A stretch of DNA of 21,180 nt from an uncultured Clostridia bacterium (lineage in GTDB: Bacteria; Bacillota; Clostridia; TANB77; CAG-508): NCBI GenBank assembly GCA_934130355.1, contig CAKOXV010000020.1:1-21180 (forward strand). The letters are read 5' to 3'. The notes below the pieces were generated by a model that worked only from the letters and a program-made list of their open reading frames with translations, searched no databases and was not told the DNA's origin. This document shows positions 14,161 through 21,180 of the stretch, piece after piece. Both the position numbers and the translations under genes were made by a program. The number at the start of each line of letters is the position of its first letter. Positions within the stretch are counted from its first letter, which is position 1.

Positions 14161-14511
14161 TTACATAATGTTTTTAAAATGAGTTATTTTGCATTTCCCT
14201 TCACATATATATACTTCAACAACATCAAATCTAATATCATATTTGTACATTTTGTTAAGATATAAAAAAATTTTAGATGCTTTTTTTATATGTTGTTTTT
14301 TTATAGAGTTTACAGCCATTCCGGGAGTTCCAAATTTTAGATTTGTTCTAGTCTTAACTTCCACAAAAATTATACAATTATTTTTTTGAACAATAATATC
14401 TATTTCTCCTTTTTTAGTATAGAAGTTTGTCTCTAAAATTTTATAACCTTTTTTTAATAGATATCCTTGTGCAATTTTCTCGCCAATAATCCCAAATCTC
14501 CTTGTATTCAC
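14161..14511 (-). CDS. yraN: YraN-family (UPF0102) endonuclease-like protein
   Basis: The 116-residue protein matches the UPF0102/YraN family, which has a restriction-endonuclease-like (Holliday-junction resolvase-type) fold. The core is visible: GEKIAQGYLLKKGYKILETN, then GEIDIIV and FVEVKTRT, giving the E/D...ExK nuclease pattern (Asp of GEID, Glu and Lys of EVK). The biological role is not settled for the family. The start codon is GTG, directly adjacent to the dprA stop (TAA GTG); AGGAGG in the last dprA codons is five bases upstream, so translation is coupled. Grouping with dprA and comM suggests a part in DNA processing. Confidence 0.9.
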   Translation of the reverse strand: MNTRRFGIIGEKIAQGYLLKKGYKILETNFYTKKGEIDIIVQKNNCIIFVEVKTRTNLKFGTPGMAVNSIKKQHIKKASKIFLYLNKMYKYDIRFDVVEVYICEGKCKITHFKNIM

Positions 14512-15384
14512 TTATTCCTCCTTTCTAATAAATCTATGTCCTGCAACTTCTCTAACCCTATCTTCTAATTGCAATAATAATATTTTATAATTTACTTCTC
14601 CTATTGAAAGTCCTGACTTTCTTGCAATTTCATTAACATCTTGTGGAATATTATTTATCGTTTTATAAACCGTTCTTAATTCTACTGGAATTTCTAATAA
14701 AATTTTCTTTTGCTCTACATTTCTTTTTACAAAATTAAAGTCTTTATAATAATTTAAAATATCATTAGCATCTGTTACAAGATTTGAACCAGTTTGAATA
14801 AGAATATTTGGCATTATACCTTTTATACTATCTAAATTACTAGGTATACAAAAAACTGGTTTTCCTTCTTCTATTGTACATCTGGCAGTGACACTTGTTC
14901 CGCTTCTAGAGCCTCCTTCAACAACTAATGTTCCTTCACTAAGACCTGCCACAATCCTATTTCTTTCTAAAAACTTTTTTGAATCTGCTTTAATATTATT
15001 TTCATATTCTGAAATTACAGTTCCTCCATTTTTTATGATTGTTTCAGCCAGTTCTTTATGTTTTGAAGGATATATATTTGACAAACCTGATGGTAATACA
15101 GCTATTGTTTTTCCTGAATTTTTTAAACATGTAGTATGTGCAATACTATCAATTCCTAAGGCTAGTCCACTAATTATATTTATATTATATTCAACTAAAC
15201 CTTTTACAAATTTTTGACACATTTTTTCTCCATATTTAGTATTTGTTCTTGATCCAATTACTGCTATTCCAAAATTACTTAGGTTTTCTATATTTCCTTC
15301 AACATATAGTCTAGATGGTGGCTTTTTTATTTTTCTCAATTTTTCTGGATATAAATCACTTGCATATTCTATTATAGTTCTCAA
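14512..15384 (-). CDS. dprA: DNA-processing protein A (DprA)
   Basis: The 290-residue protein binds incoming single-stranded DNA and loads RecA during natural transformation; it is also kept by non-competent bacteria. The Rossmann-like core is clear: AVIGSRTNTKYGEK, SGLALGIDSIAH, AVLPSGLSNIYPSKHKEL, SEYENN, NRIVAGLS and SRSGTSVTARCTIEEGKPVF. A C-terminal winged-helix segment (about 235-290) is retained. The final codons carry the ribosome binding site for yraN. Start ATG 15384; the gene follows comM by 18 bases. Confidence 0.93.
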   Translation of the reverse strand: MRTIIEYASDLYPEKLRKIKKPPSRLYVEGNIENLSNFGIAVIGSRTNTKYGEKMCQKFVKGLVEYNINIISGLALGIDSIAHTTCLKNSGKTIAVLPSGLSNIYPSKHKELAETIIKNGGTVISEYENNIKADSKKFLERNRIVAGLSEGTLVVEGGSRSGTSVTARCTIEEGKPVFCIPSNLDSIKGIMPNILIQTGSNLVTDANDILNYYKDFNFVKRNVEQKKILLEIPVELRTVYKTINNIPQDVNEIARKSGLSIGEVNYKILLLQLEDRVREVAGHRFIRKEE

Positions 15385-15402
15385 TAACCAATGAGCTCCT
15401 CT

Positions 15403-16930
15403 CTATTTTATAAATTTATCTAAATTTCTATACTGTATTGCTTCAGCAATATGCTTAAATTCTATTTCACTTTTTTCTTCCAAATCTGCAATCGTTCTAG
15501 CAACTTTCAAAATTCTTTCATAAGCTCTTACACTTAGTTTTAACTTTTTGAAAGCGTTTTGCAATAGTTCTTCACTTTTAATATCTAATTTACAATATTT
15601 TTCAAGCATTTTAGAATCAAGCTCAGCATTTGAATAATATCTTTCTTTTTTATATCTTTCTAATTGAATTTTTCTTGCAATATTTACTCTTTTTCTTATT
15701 TGCTCAGAAGTTTCTGGCTTTTCTCTTGAAGTTATACTTTCAATTTCTGGTCTTTTTACTTCAATTTGTATATCTATTCTATCAAGCAGTGGACCACTGA
15801 TTTTGTTTAAATATCTATGTATTTCTTGTGGTGTACATTTGCATTCTTTTTCTTCATCACCATAATATCCGCAAGGACATGGGTTCATACTTGCTATAAA
15901 CATGAAATTACAAGGAAATATATAATTGCCATTTAATCTATTTATGCAAATCTCTTTATTTTCTAGTGGTTCTCTTAATGATTCTAATATATTTTTATTA
16001 TATTCAGTTAATTCATCTAAAAATAATACTCCTAAATGTGCCAAACTTATCTCTCCAGGTTTAGGAGTTTTTCCACCTCCAATTATTGTGTTAACTGGAA
16101 CAGTATGGTGTGGTGTTCTAAATGGTCTATTTGTAATTAATCCATCTTTTTTTAATTCACCTGCAATACTGTAAATCTTTGTTATTTCCATAGATTCATC
16201 TATTGTCAATTGTGGTAATATTGTAACTAACCTTTTGGCAAGCATAGTTTTTCCCGAACCAGGACTTCCTATCATTAAGCAATTATGTCCTCCTGCTGCT
16301 GTAATTTCTAATGCTCTTTTTACATTTTCTTGTCCTTTGACTTCTGAAAAATCTATATTGTATTTTTCACTAAATATATAGCTATTTTGTCTATTTTCAG
16401 TAATTTCTTTTTCTTTATTTATATATTGTAGAACTTCTTTAATATTAGAAACAGGAATTAAGTCTAACTCAGAAATAATAGCTGCTTCATTATAATTAGC
16501 TTTTGGCAAAAATACTTTTTTAATTCCGAGTTCTTTTGCTTCAATGCAAATTGGTAGAACTCCATTTGTCCTATTTATTTTTCCATCTAAAGAAAGTTCT
16601 CCAATAAAAATAGAATTTACTAGTTGGTCTGCTTCTATTTTACTAATTTTTCCTATTGCTATTAGTATTCCGAACAGCCATTGCCAAGTCAAACCCACTT
16701 CCTTCTTTTCTTATATTAGCAGGTGCTAAATTTATCAATATTTTTTTGTTTGGAAATTCTATGTTAGAATTTTTAATTGCCGAGTTTATTCTTTTTTTAG
16801 CTTCTCTTACACTTACATCTGGCAAACCCACTATTTCAAATTCTGGGATTCCATTACTAATATCTGTTTGAATTTCTACAAGTTTTCCTTCTAATCCATT
16901 TAAAGTTATTGTTTTTACTATTGATAGCAT
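15403..16930 (-). pseudogene. comM: ComM/YifB-family Mg-chelatase-like AAA+ ATPase, broken by a one-base frameshift
   Basis: Two reading frames together make a complete ComM-like protein of about 508 residues, the family's normal size. Codons from ATG 16930 give the N-terminal S5/Lon-like domain (GLPDVSVREAKKRI, NLAPANIRKEGSGFDLAMAV). The rest, in another frame, gives FGILIAIGKIS onward: Walker A GSPGSGKTMLAKR, Walker B LFLDEL, the RPFRTPHHT block, zinc-like CPCGYYG...CKC and the C-terminal helical domain. Dropping one base (C in GTTCGG, plus-strand position 16672) restores AMAVGILIAIG. This may be a real mutation or a sequencing error. ComM is a helicase aiding branch migration of incoming DNA in transformation. 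AAAGGAGA precedes the ATG. Confidence 0.85.
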
Positions 16931-16962
16931 AATTCTCCTTTCAAAATAGTTTTTATTTTTTA

Positions 16963-16991
16963 TTGATTTTTAAATTCATTTATTATAAAAT
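16963..16991 (+). promoter_or_regulatory. Promoter of the class B PBP gene
   Basis: Plus strand: TTGATT (16963-16968), 17-base spacer, TAAAAT (16986-16991). Transcription would start near 16998 and give a leader of about 27 bases with GGTGAT as ribosome binding site. Its -10 element overlaps that of the divergent comM promoter. Confidence 0.55.
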
Positions 16992-17009
16992 ATACTCAAA
17001 TTTTAACAA
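16982..17009 (-). promoter_or_regulatory. Promoter of the comM-dprA-yraN unit
   Basis: Minus strand: TTGTTA (17004-17009), 16-base spacer, perfect TATAAT (16982-16987). The start would be near 16975, about 45 bases before comM. It shares bases with the PBP promoter facing the other way. Confidence 0.5.
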
Positions 17010-17024
17010 AAGAATGGTGATAAT

Positions 17025-18905
17025 ATGAATAAAAAGCAAATTACAAAAAACAAAAGTGATATTAATGTTCCAAATAAAATTTCTCGTGTAAAAATAATAA
17101 TTATTTTAATAGTTATTTTAATATTTATGATTGCATTACTAGGTCGTGTTGCTTATTTACAGTTTGTGGATGGCGACTTCTTAAAAAACCAAGCAACCTC
17201 AAGACAAACTTTAGCTCAAACTCTTTCAGCTAAACGTGGTACAATATATGATTCTACTGGTCAGACTTTAGCAATCAGTTATGACACAGATAAAGTATAT
17301 ATTAACCCTTCTGATATTAAAGATGAAAGTAGTAAACAAATTGTTGCTGATGGAGTAGCTTCTATTTTAAATTTATCATCTTCAGATATTCTTGCAAAAA
17401 TAAATGAATCAACAAAAAGATTTTTAGTTGCATCTGATGTTGAAAAAGAAACAATAGATAAATTGAAAGAATGGAAAAATAGTCTAAAAATTGCTACTGG
17501 AATTAGCATTGAATCTTCTACTTCACGTTATTATCCTGGCAAAACATTTGCTTCAACAGTTATTGGATTTGTAGGAGCTGATAATCAAGGATTATATGGA
17601 ATTGAAAAATCTTGGAATTCTTTTTTAAGTGGTACCGCTGGAAAATCTGTCAGTTTAAAAGATGCTAGCCAATCTGAAATTGCAAATTCTCAACAAACAT
17701 ACATTGCAGCCGAAAATGGCTATGATTTAACATTAACAATTGATTCTAATATACAAAATATTGTGGAAACTCACTTAGCAGAGGCTGTTGAGGAATATAA
17801 ATGTGAAAGTGGAATAACTATTGCAATGGATCCTTCTACCGGAAAAATTTTAGCTATGGCTGACTATCCAAATTTCGATTGTAATAATAAAGATACACCA
17901 AATTCTCGTTTAGCTGAAGTTTGGGATACTCTATCTTCTGAAGAAAAAACTGATTCACTGTTTAAAATGTGGAAACCTAAAGCTGTAACAGATACTTATG
18001 AACCTGGTTCTGTTTTTAAAATAATAACATCTTCTATTGCAATTGAAGAAAATATTATGCAACCAGATGTTGCAAATTCTTTTGATTGTACTGGTTCAAT
18101 TATTGTTGAAGGTGAAAAACGTCCTATAAATTGTTGGAAGTCTGGTGGACATGGTAAACAAACTTTAACTAATGCCTTAGAAAATTCTTGTAACCCTGCT
18201 TTTGTAAAGTTAGGACTAATGATTGGCAAAGAACGTTCTTATAAATATTATGATGCTTTTGGTTTCTTTGGTAAAACTGGCATTTCTCTTTCTGGAGAAC
18301 CTAAAAGTGGTATATTTTATCCTTTAGATGAAATTAATAATCACGAATTGGGAACTGCTTCTTTTGGTCAACGTTTTACTATTACACCTCTTCAAATGAT
18401 TACGGCAGCTGCTGCAATAGCTAATGATGGTGTATTAGTTCAACCTCAAATAGTTTCAAGTATGACTAATACAGATACTGGTGAAGTTACAACATTTCAA
18501 ACTCAAGAAGTTCGTCAAGTAATTTCTAAAGCAACTGCTGATACAGTTGCTTCTATGATGGAGTCAGTTGTATTACATGGTACTGGTCAAAGAGTTATTA
18601 AAGGTATTGAAGGTATGTCACAATATTCTATTGGTGGTAAAACAGGAACTTCTGAACCTATAAATGGCTCAACAGATGATGGATATATTGCCTCATTTCT
18701 AGCAATTTCACCTGTAGAAAATACCAAAATTGTTTTATTAGTAATATTAGATACTCCTGGTGAAGGTGTAAATCATAATGGTGGCCAAATTGCCGCACCA
18801 ACAGCAGGAAAAATGCTTAGTGAAATTCTACCTTATTTAGGTGTAGAAACTGGAAATAGTGATGATAAAATTCAATTTAATAGATCTGATACAGATTTAT
18901 ATTAA
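17025..18905 (+). CDS. Class B penicillin-binding protein (FtsI/PBP2B/SpoVD type)
   Basis: The 626-residue transpeptidase cross-links glycan strands. It has a short cytoplasmic tail, one membrane helix (about 23-42), the class B dimerisation domain (starting with SAKRGTIYDSTGQTLA, 68-83) and the transpeptidase domain with all three active-site motifs: SVFK (Ser329-Lys332), SCN (388-390) and KTG (539-541). It ends without PASTA repeats. By family it could be the divisome FtsI/PBP2B or the sporulation SpoVD; lack of PASTA argues against a typical SpoVD but does not settle it. It is the only plus-strand gene here, detached from the mur operon in which class B PBPs are often found. A likely partner is the SEDS polymerase at 7940-9100. 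Confidence 0.93.
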   Translation: MNKKQITKNKSDINVPNKISRVKIIIILIVILIFMIALLGRVAYLQFVDGDFLKNQATSRQTLAQTLSAKRGTIYDSTGQTLAISYDTDKVYINPSDIKDESSKQIVADGVASILNLSSSDILAKINESTKRFLVASDVEKETIDKLKEWKNSLKIATGISIESSTSRYYPGKTFASTVIGFVGADNQGLYGIEKSWNSFLSGTAGKSVSLKDASQSEIANSQQTYIAAENGYDLTLTIDSNIQNIVETHLAEAVEEYKCESGITIAMDPSTGKILAMADYPNFDCNNKDTPNSRLAEVWDTLSSEEKTDSLFKMWKPKAVTDTYEPGSVFKIITSSIAIEENIMQPDVANSFDCTGSIIVEGEKRPINCWKSGGHGKQTLTNALENSCNPAFVKLGLMIGKERSYKYYDAFGFFGKTGISLSGEPKSGIFYPLDEINNHELGTASFGQRFTITPLQMITAAAAIANDGVLVQPQIVSSMTNTDTGEVTTFQTQEVRQVISKATADTVASMMESVVLHGTGQRVIKGIEGMSQYSIGGKTGTSEPINGSTDDGYIASFLAISPVENTKIVLLVILDTPGEGVNHNGGQIAAPTAGKMLSEILPYLGVETGNSDDKIQFNRSDTDLY

Positions 18906-18914
18906 TATTTAATT

Positions 18915-18950
18915 AAAAAAATCTAGGAAATTGCATTTCCTAGATTTTTT
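18915..18950. terminator. Bidirectional Rho-independent terminator
   Basis: AAAAAATCTAGGAAAT (from 18915), loop TGC and ATTTCCTAGATTTTTT form a long perfect stem with a T run on either strand. It ends the PBP transcript on the plus strand and the TSCPD-gene transcript on the minus strand, whose stop is 8 bases away. Confidence 0.9.
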
Positions 18951-18957
18951 AATGCAA

Positions 18958-19209
18958 TTATTTATTTTTTTTATATTCCTCAAGAGCTTTTGCTACTTGA
19001 TCTGGGCAAGATGTTCCTCTCATACCACATGGTATTCCTTTTAACATTTCTATTACTTCATCTACTGTTTTTCCTACTACTAATCTAGATACTCCAACTG
19101 TGTTTCCAGGACATCCTCCCACAATTTTTAGACTTTTTATTATTTCGCCATCAATTTCAAATATCATTTGCATTGAACAAACTCCTTGTGGTGTATATCT
19201 ATATTCCAT
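18958..19209 (-). CDS. TSCPD-domain protein (TIGR03905-like)
   Basis: This 83-residue protein consists of one TSCPD domain: VCSMQMIFEIDGEIIKSL, VGGCPGNTVGVSRLV, GIPCGMRGTSCPDQVAKAL. The four cysteines (in VCS, GCPG, IPCG and SCPDQ) suggest metal binding. TSCPD domains occur at the C-terminus of B12-dependent ribonucleotide reductases and as free proteins in anaerobes; the free form has no settled function. I use ATG 19209 (MEYRYTP), about ten bases after GAGGAG; a GTG at 19218 would add three residues but abuts that site. It has its own promoter and shares the terminator with the PBP gene. Confidence 0.85.
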   Translation of the reverse strand: MEYRYTPQGVCSMQMIFEIDGEIIKSLKIVGGCPGNTVGVSRLVVGKTVDEVIEMLKGIPCGMRGTSCPDQVAKALEEYKKNK

Positions 19210-19241
19210 TTTATTCACACTCCTCTACATAACCTCCTATA

Positions 19242-19270
19242 ATTATACAAGATTTTGTGTTTAAAATCAA
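19242..19270 (-). promoter_or_regulatory. Promoter of the TSCPD gene
   Basis: Minus strand: TTGATT (19265-19270), 17-base spacer, perfect TATAAT (19242-19247). The start is expected near 19235, at the first of two ribosome-binding-like motifs (AGGAGG, then GAGGAG). Confidence 0.55.
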
Positions 19271-19275
19271 TATTT

Positions 19276-19842
19276 TTATTTTTGCATTCTGTTCATTTTA
19301 ATTCCTACTAACAATGCATAATCATCTTGATCTTCAAAATAGTTAAATAGTTTTTCATATTGATTTTTTTCATTTCTGTTTTCTTTAATATAGTCTGCTA
19401 TTTCTATGAAATTTACTTCTGTCCCTGTTTCTAATATTGAAGTTTTGTTATCTTCTATTGTTAAAAAGATTCTTTTTTGATATTTGGTATCATCTAATTC
19501 TGATATTAAGACTTTGTTTATAAATATTTCTGCGTTTTCTAGTTCTTTTGCTTTCATTAATTCTTCTTCATATATTGAACACCAATAGCAAAATATAGAT
19601 TCTTTTATTCGTGTGTTTTTAATCATTTTTAAATACATTTCTACTTCTTCATCTTTTTCGAGTATAGCCTTAACTTTTATTAGTTCAAATTCATATTCTG
19701 ATATATTGTTTAGTTGCACATTTTTATCATATTGAATTTCTTTAATTTCTAATTCTAATATGTTATTAAGAACATCTTTAAGTATTGTTCTATCTTCACT
19801 TTCTGTTAGTTTTTTTAAATTTATTACTGCTTTTTCTATAAT
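19276..19842 (-). CDS. Unrecognised 188-aa protein, apparently starting at a non-standard codon
   Basis: I do not recognise this protein. It is acidic, rich in Glu/Lys/Ile, predicted mostly helical in the first 130 residues with a likely beta segment afterwards (KRIFLTIEDNKTSILETGTE), and has no signal peptide, membrane helix or cysteine pair. A perfect AAAGGAGG (19847-19854) is followed not by ATG but by ATC-ATT-ATA-GAA-AAA-GCA; ATT at 19842 is four bases and ATA at 19839 seven bases from the GG. The next ATG is over 70 codons downstream, and an upstream in-frame TTG at 19866 has no ribosome binding site. AUU is a known rare start (infC, pcnB), so I annotate 19842. A strong promoter lies at 20011-20039, giving a leader of about 160 bases. 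Confidence 0.6.
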   Translation of the reverse strand: MIEKAVINLKKLTESEDRTILKDVLNNILELEIKEIQYDKNVQLNNISEYEFELIKVKAILEKDEEVEMYLKMIKNTRIKESIFCYWCSIYEEELMKAKELENAEIFINKVLISELDDTKYQKRIFLTIEDNKTSILETGTEVNFIEIADYIKENRNEKNQYEKLFNYFEDQDDYALLVGIKMNRMQK

Positions 19843-19988
19843 GATTCCTCCTTTTGAATTTAACAAATAAAATAATAAGAATTTATTATTTTGATTGAAT
19901 TTTGATTTTAATTAATAAGATTTAAAGTTATAACTTTTTTTGAATATAATGTAACTGATACAAATTTTAAGAAAAAAATTTATGTTAC

Positions 19989-20006
19989 GTAAATTATATA
20001 ATTTAC
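19989..20006. promoter_or_regulatory. 18-bp perfect palindrome at the transcription start
   Basis: GTAAATTATATAATTTAC reads the same on both strands. It begins 4 bases downstream of the -10 element (20011-20016) and so covers the expected transcription start of the minus-strand promoter. It could be an operator for a dimeric repressor, or a 5'-end stem in the RNA. AT-rich DNA makes palindromes common, so this is a candidate only. Confidence 0.35.
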
Positions 20007-20010
20007 TAGA

Positions 20011-20039
20011 AGTATAATTTCTTTTTATTTTTTTGTCAA
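20011..20039 (-). promoter_or_regulatory. Strong promoter upstream of the 188-aa gene
   Basis: Minus strand: perfect TTGACA (20034-20039), 17-base A-rich spacer, TATACT (20011-20016). This is the closest match to a sigma-A consensus in the window. The long leader (about 20004 to 19855) has no convincing ORF. Confidence 0.7.
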
Positions 20040-20114
20040 TAGTTTTCATAAAATTTGCCAAACTTTTCTTCGACAAACTTCGACCTTGCATCAGCAATTA
20101 TTATTAAGCTTTTC

Positions 20115-20153
20115 ACTTAAATAAAAGAATTAGGAGACTAATCCTAATTCTTT
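20115..20153 (-). terminator. Terminator after the response regulator
   Basis: Minus strand: AAAGAATTAGGA (20153-20142), six-base loop, TCCTAATTCTTT (20135-20124), then TATTTAAG. The stem is a perfect 12 bp and starts at the stop codon; the trailing T run is short, so termination may be partial. Confidence 0.7.
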
Positions 20154-20903
20154 CTATTTGTTTGGAATATAATATCCTACTCCTCTTTTTGTTATTAATA
20201 TTTGTGGGTTTGAAGTATCTTTTTCTATTCTTTCTCTTATTCTTCTAACTGTTACATCAACTGTTCTAATGTCTCCATAATATTCATAACCCCATACCCT
20301 TTCAAGTAGAGATTCTCTTGTTACTACTTGACCTGGTTGTTGTGCTAAAAATTTTAATACTTCAAATTCTCTTAATGTTAAATTTATTACTTTTCCATCT
20401 ATATGTACTTCGTATTTTTCTAAGTCTAATACTAATGAACCTACTTTAATTGTGCTTTCTTTCTTTTCTTCTTTTTTATTTTCATTTTTCTTTGCTGCAA
20501 CTTGTTCTTCAATATTTGCTTCTACTTTTCTTAAATTTGCTTTTACTCTTGCTACTACTTCTCTTACACTGAATGGTTTTGTTATATAATCATCAGCACC
20601 TAATTCTAACCCCACTATTTTATCAAGTTCATCATCTTTTGCTGATATCATTAATATTGGCACATTATAAACATTTTTGATTTTTTTGCATACTGATAGC
20701 CCATCAACTCTCGGAAGCATTACATCTAATAATATTAGATTTGGTCTTTGTTCTAATGCAACTTCAATAGCAGTTTGTCCATCATTTGCTTCTATTGTGT
20801 CATATCCTTCTTTTCTTAGATTATGAACCAATAAGTCTACTATTTTCTGCTCGTCATCTACAATCAAAATTGTCTTTTTTTCATATTCATAATTTTCTTC
20901 CAT
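20154..20903 (-). CDS. walR: WalR/VicR-like OmpR-family response regulator
   Basis: The 249-residue regulator has a receiver domain (about 11-125: Asp16/17, phosphoacceptor Asp60 in LLDVML, Ser87, Lys109 in YITKPF) and an OmpR/PhoB winged-helix domain (about 150-249). The segment GYEYYGDIRTVDVTVRRIRE and the end TKRGVGYYIPNK closely follow the WalR (YycF) pattern, the essential regulator of cell-wall hydrolases in Bacillota. The linker (128-152) is long and rich in Lys/Glu. In most genomes walR is followed by walK; here the next gene is unrelated and the only kinase in the window is at 5593-6774. ATG 20903 has GGAGGT about 7 bases upstream. PhoP-like alternatives are possible. Confidence 0.85.
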   Translation of the reverse strand: MEENYEYEKKTILIVDDEQKIVDLLVHNLRKEGYDTIEANDGQTAIEVALEQRPNLILLDVMLPRVDGLSVCKKIKNVYNVPILMISAKDDELDKIVGLELGADDYITKPFSVREVVARVKANLRKVEANIEEQVAAKKNENKKEEKKESTIKVGSLVLDLEKYEVHIDGKVINLTLREFEVLKFLAQQPGQVVTRESLLERVWGYEYYGDIRTVDVTVRRIRERIEKDTSNPQILITKRGVGYYIPNK

Positions 20904-20933
20904 ATTCTGACCTCCAGTACTTTTATTGTTTTA

Positions 20934-20962
20934 TTTATATCACAAATTTTCCCAATATACAA
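20934..20962 (-). promoter_or_regulatory. Putative promoter of the response regulator
   Basis: Minus strand: TGATATAAA, an extended -10 (hexamer TATAAA at 20934-20939), with a weak TTGTAT (20957-20962) 17 bases upstream. It lies about 30 bases before the start codon. Confidence 0.4.
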
Positions 20963-21017
20963 GGCTTTTGCTTAAAATTATCTAAATAATGTGGTCGAAA
21001 ATATACCCTAACCCCAA

Positions 21018-21026
21018 TGGTATAAT
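21018..21026 (+). promoter_or_regulatory. Extended -10 element facing the repeat copy
   Basis: TGGTATAAT is a perfect extended -10 motif on the plus strand. It would start transcription near 21033, two bases before the 100-bp repeat block. No -35 element is visible. Confidence 0.3.
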
Positions 21027-21034
21027 GCTACACC

Positions 21035-21134
21035 TGACAACATACGTATATATTGAATAATGGAAAATTTTGTGCATCTAAACTTGAGTATAGAAAATCT
21101 TAGAGTGCCAAAAGAGACTAACTATATGTTGTCA
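21035..21134 (+). repeat. Second copy of the dispersed repeat, flanked by 10-bp inverted repeats
   Basis: Positions 21045-21116 repeat 2484-2554 almost exactly. The core is bounded by TGACAACATA (21035-21044) and its inverse TATGTTGTCA (21125-21134), which are unlike the ends of the palindrome at 2431-2800. The opposite arm of the palindrome is missing here. The rest of 20963-21180 has no gene. Confidence 0.75.
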
Positions 21135-21180
21135 ATAGAAAAAATGAAAAAAGTTAAAAAAATTTATAATATATAAAATT

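Noticed and set aside
19225..19230. AUG-UAG start-stop element after AGGAGG upstream of the TSCPD gene
   Set aside because: The ribosome binding site is only two bases from the AUG and would lie at the very 5' end of the transcript, so a regulatory mini-ORF is not convincing.
19912..20097. 61-codon minus-strand ORF in the region between the response regulator and the 188-aa gene
   Set aside because: It spans the strong promoter and the palindrome, has no ribosome binding site and shows an Ile/Lys/Asn/Tyr composition expected from random AT-rich DNA.
20036..20116. GTG-initiated 26-codon ORF (ending KFYENY) just after the response regulator
   Set aside because: The peptide looks protein-like, but its start lies in the terminator tail without a ribosome binding site and its stop is inside the -35 element. 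At most a decayed remnant.
1..21180. tRNA, rRNA and CRISPR features
   Set aside because: I saw no cloverleaf-like GC-rich segments, rRNA signatures or spaced direct repeats on either strand.

Overview
The window is low-GC, AT-rich DNA with a Gram-positive gene repertoire: a RicT/HolB pair, a WalR-type response regulator, a MurE with the DNPR motif of meso-diaminopimelate-adding enzymes, SpoVE/FtsW-type and class B PBP proteins, strong AGGAGG-type ribosome binding sites and sigma-A-like promoters. This points to Bacillota, most likely an anaerobic Clostridia-type organism (two-cluster ferredoxin). No species is claimed. All genes but one lie on the minus strand.

Layout, left to right. Positions 1-1340 hold the start of a TetR-type regulator preceded by a membrane-anchored alpha/beta hydrolase and an in-frame remnant of a metallo-beta-lactamase-fold gene. 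Positions 1340-2430 are accessory DNA: a tiny transcription unit with a 31-codon ORF or a frameshifted small gene, and a phage-like M23 endopeptidase with a cut-short SH3-type tail, translationally coupled to a 35-residue acidic ORF. Positions 2431-2800 are one long imperfect palindrome, probably a MITE-like element. A diverged 72-bp piece of it recurs at 21045-21116, at the other end of the window.

Positions 2813-11666 look like a single operon read right to left from a promoter at 11638-11666: murE, mraY, ftsW/spoVE, murG, a sensor kinase, lepB, holB, ricT and a small ferredoxin, closed by a hairpin terminator. It joins the lipid-linked steps of peptidoglycan synthesis (UDP-MurNAc-tripeptide, lipid I, lipid II, polymerisation) to a cell-envelope kinase, protein export, DNA replication and the RicT RNA-processing factor. 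murF and murD are absent from this run.

Positions 11702-14154 form a second unit, rsmA-fmt-dps (ribosome maturation, initiator-tRNA formylation, iron storage and DNA protection), with its own promoter and terminator. Positions 14161-16930 hold comM-dprA-yraN, the DNA-uptake/recombination cluster, with comM broken by one extra base. A class B penicillin-binding protein (17025-18905) is the only plus-strand gene; its promoter overlaps the comM promoter back to back. Beyond a bidirectional terminator lie a small TSCPD-domain protein, an unrecognised 188-residue gene that seems to begin at a non-standard codon, and a WalR-like response regulator about 13 kb from the only sensor kinase in the window.

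Most of the window is ordinary housekeeping DNA. The parts not explained by known genes are the palindromic element and its partial copy, the small unit at 1343-1566, the non-standard start of the 19.3-19.8 kb gene with its palindrome at the transcription start, and the degenerate fragments at the left end.
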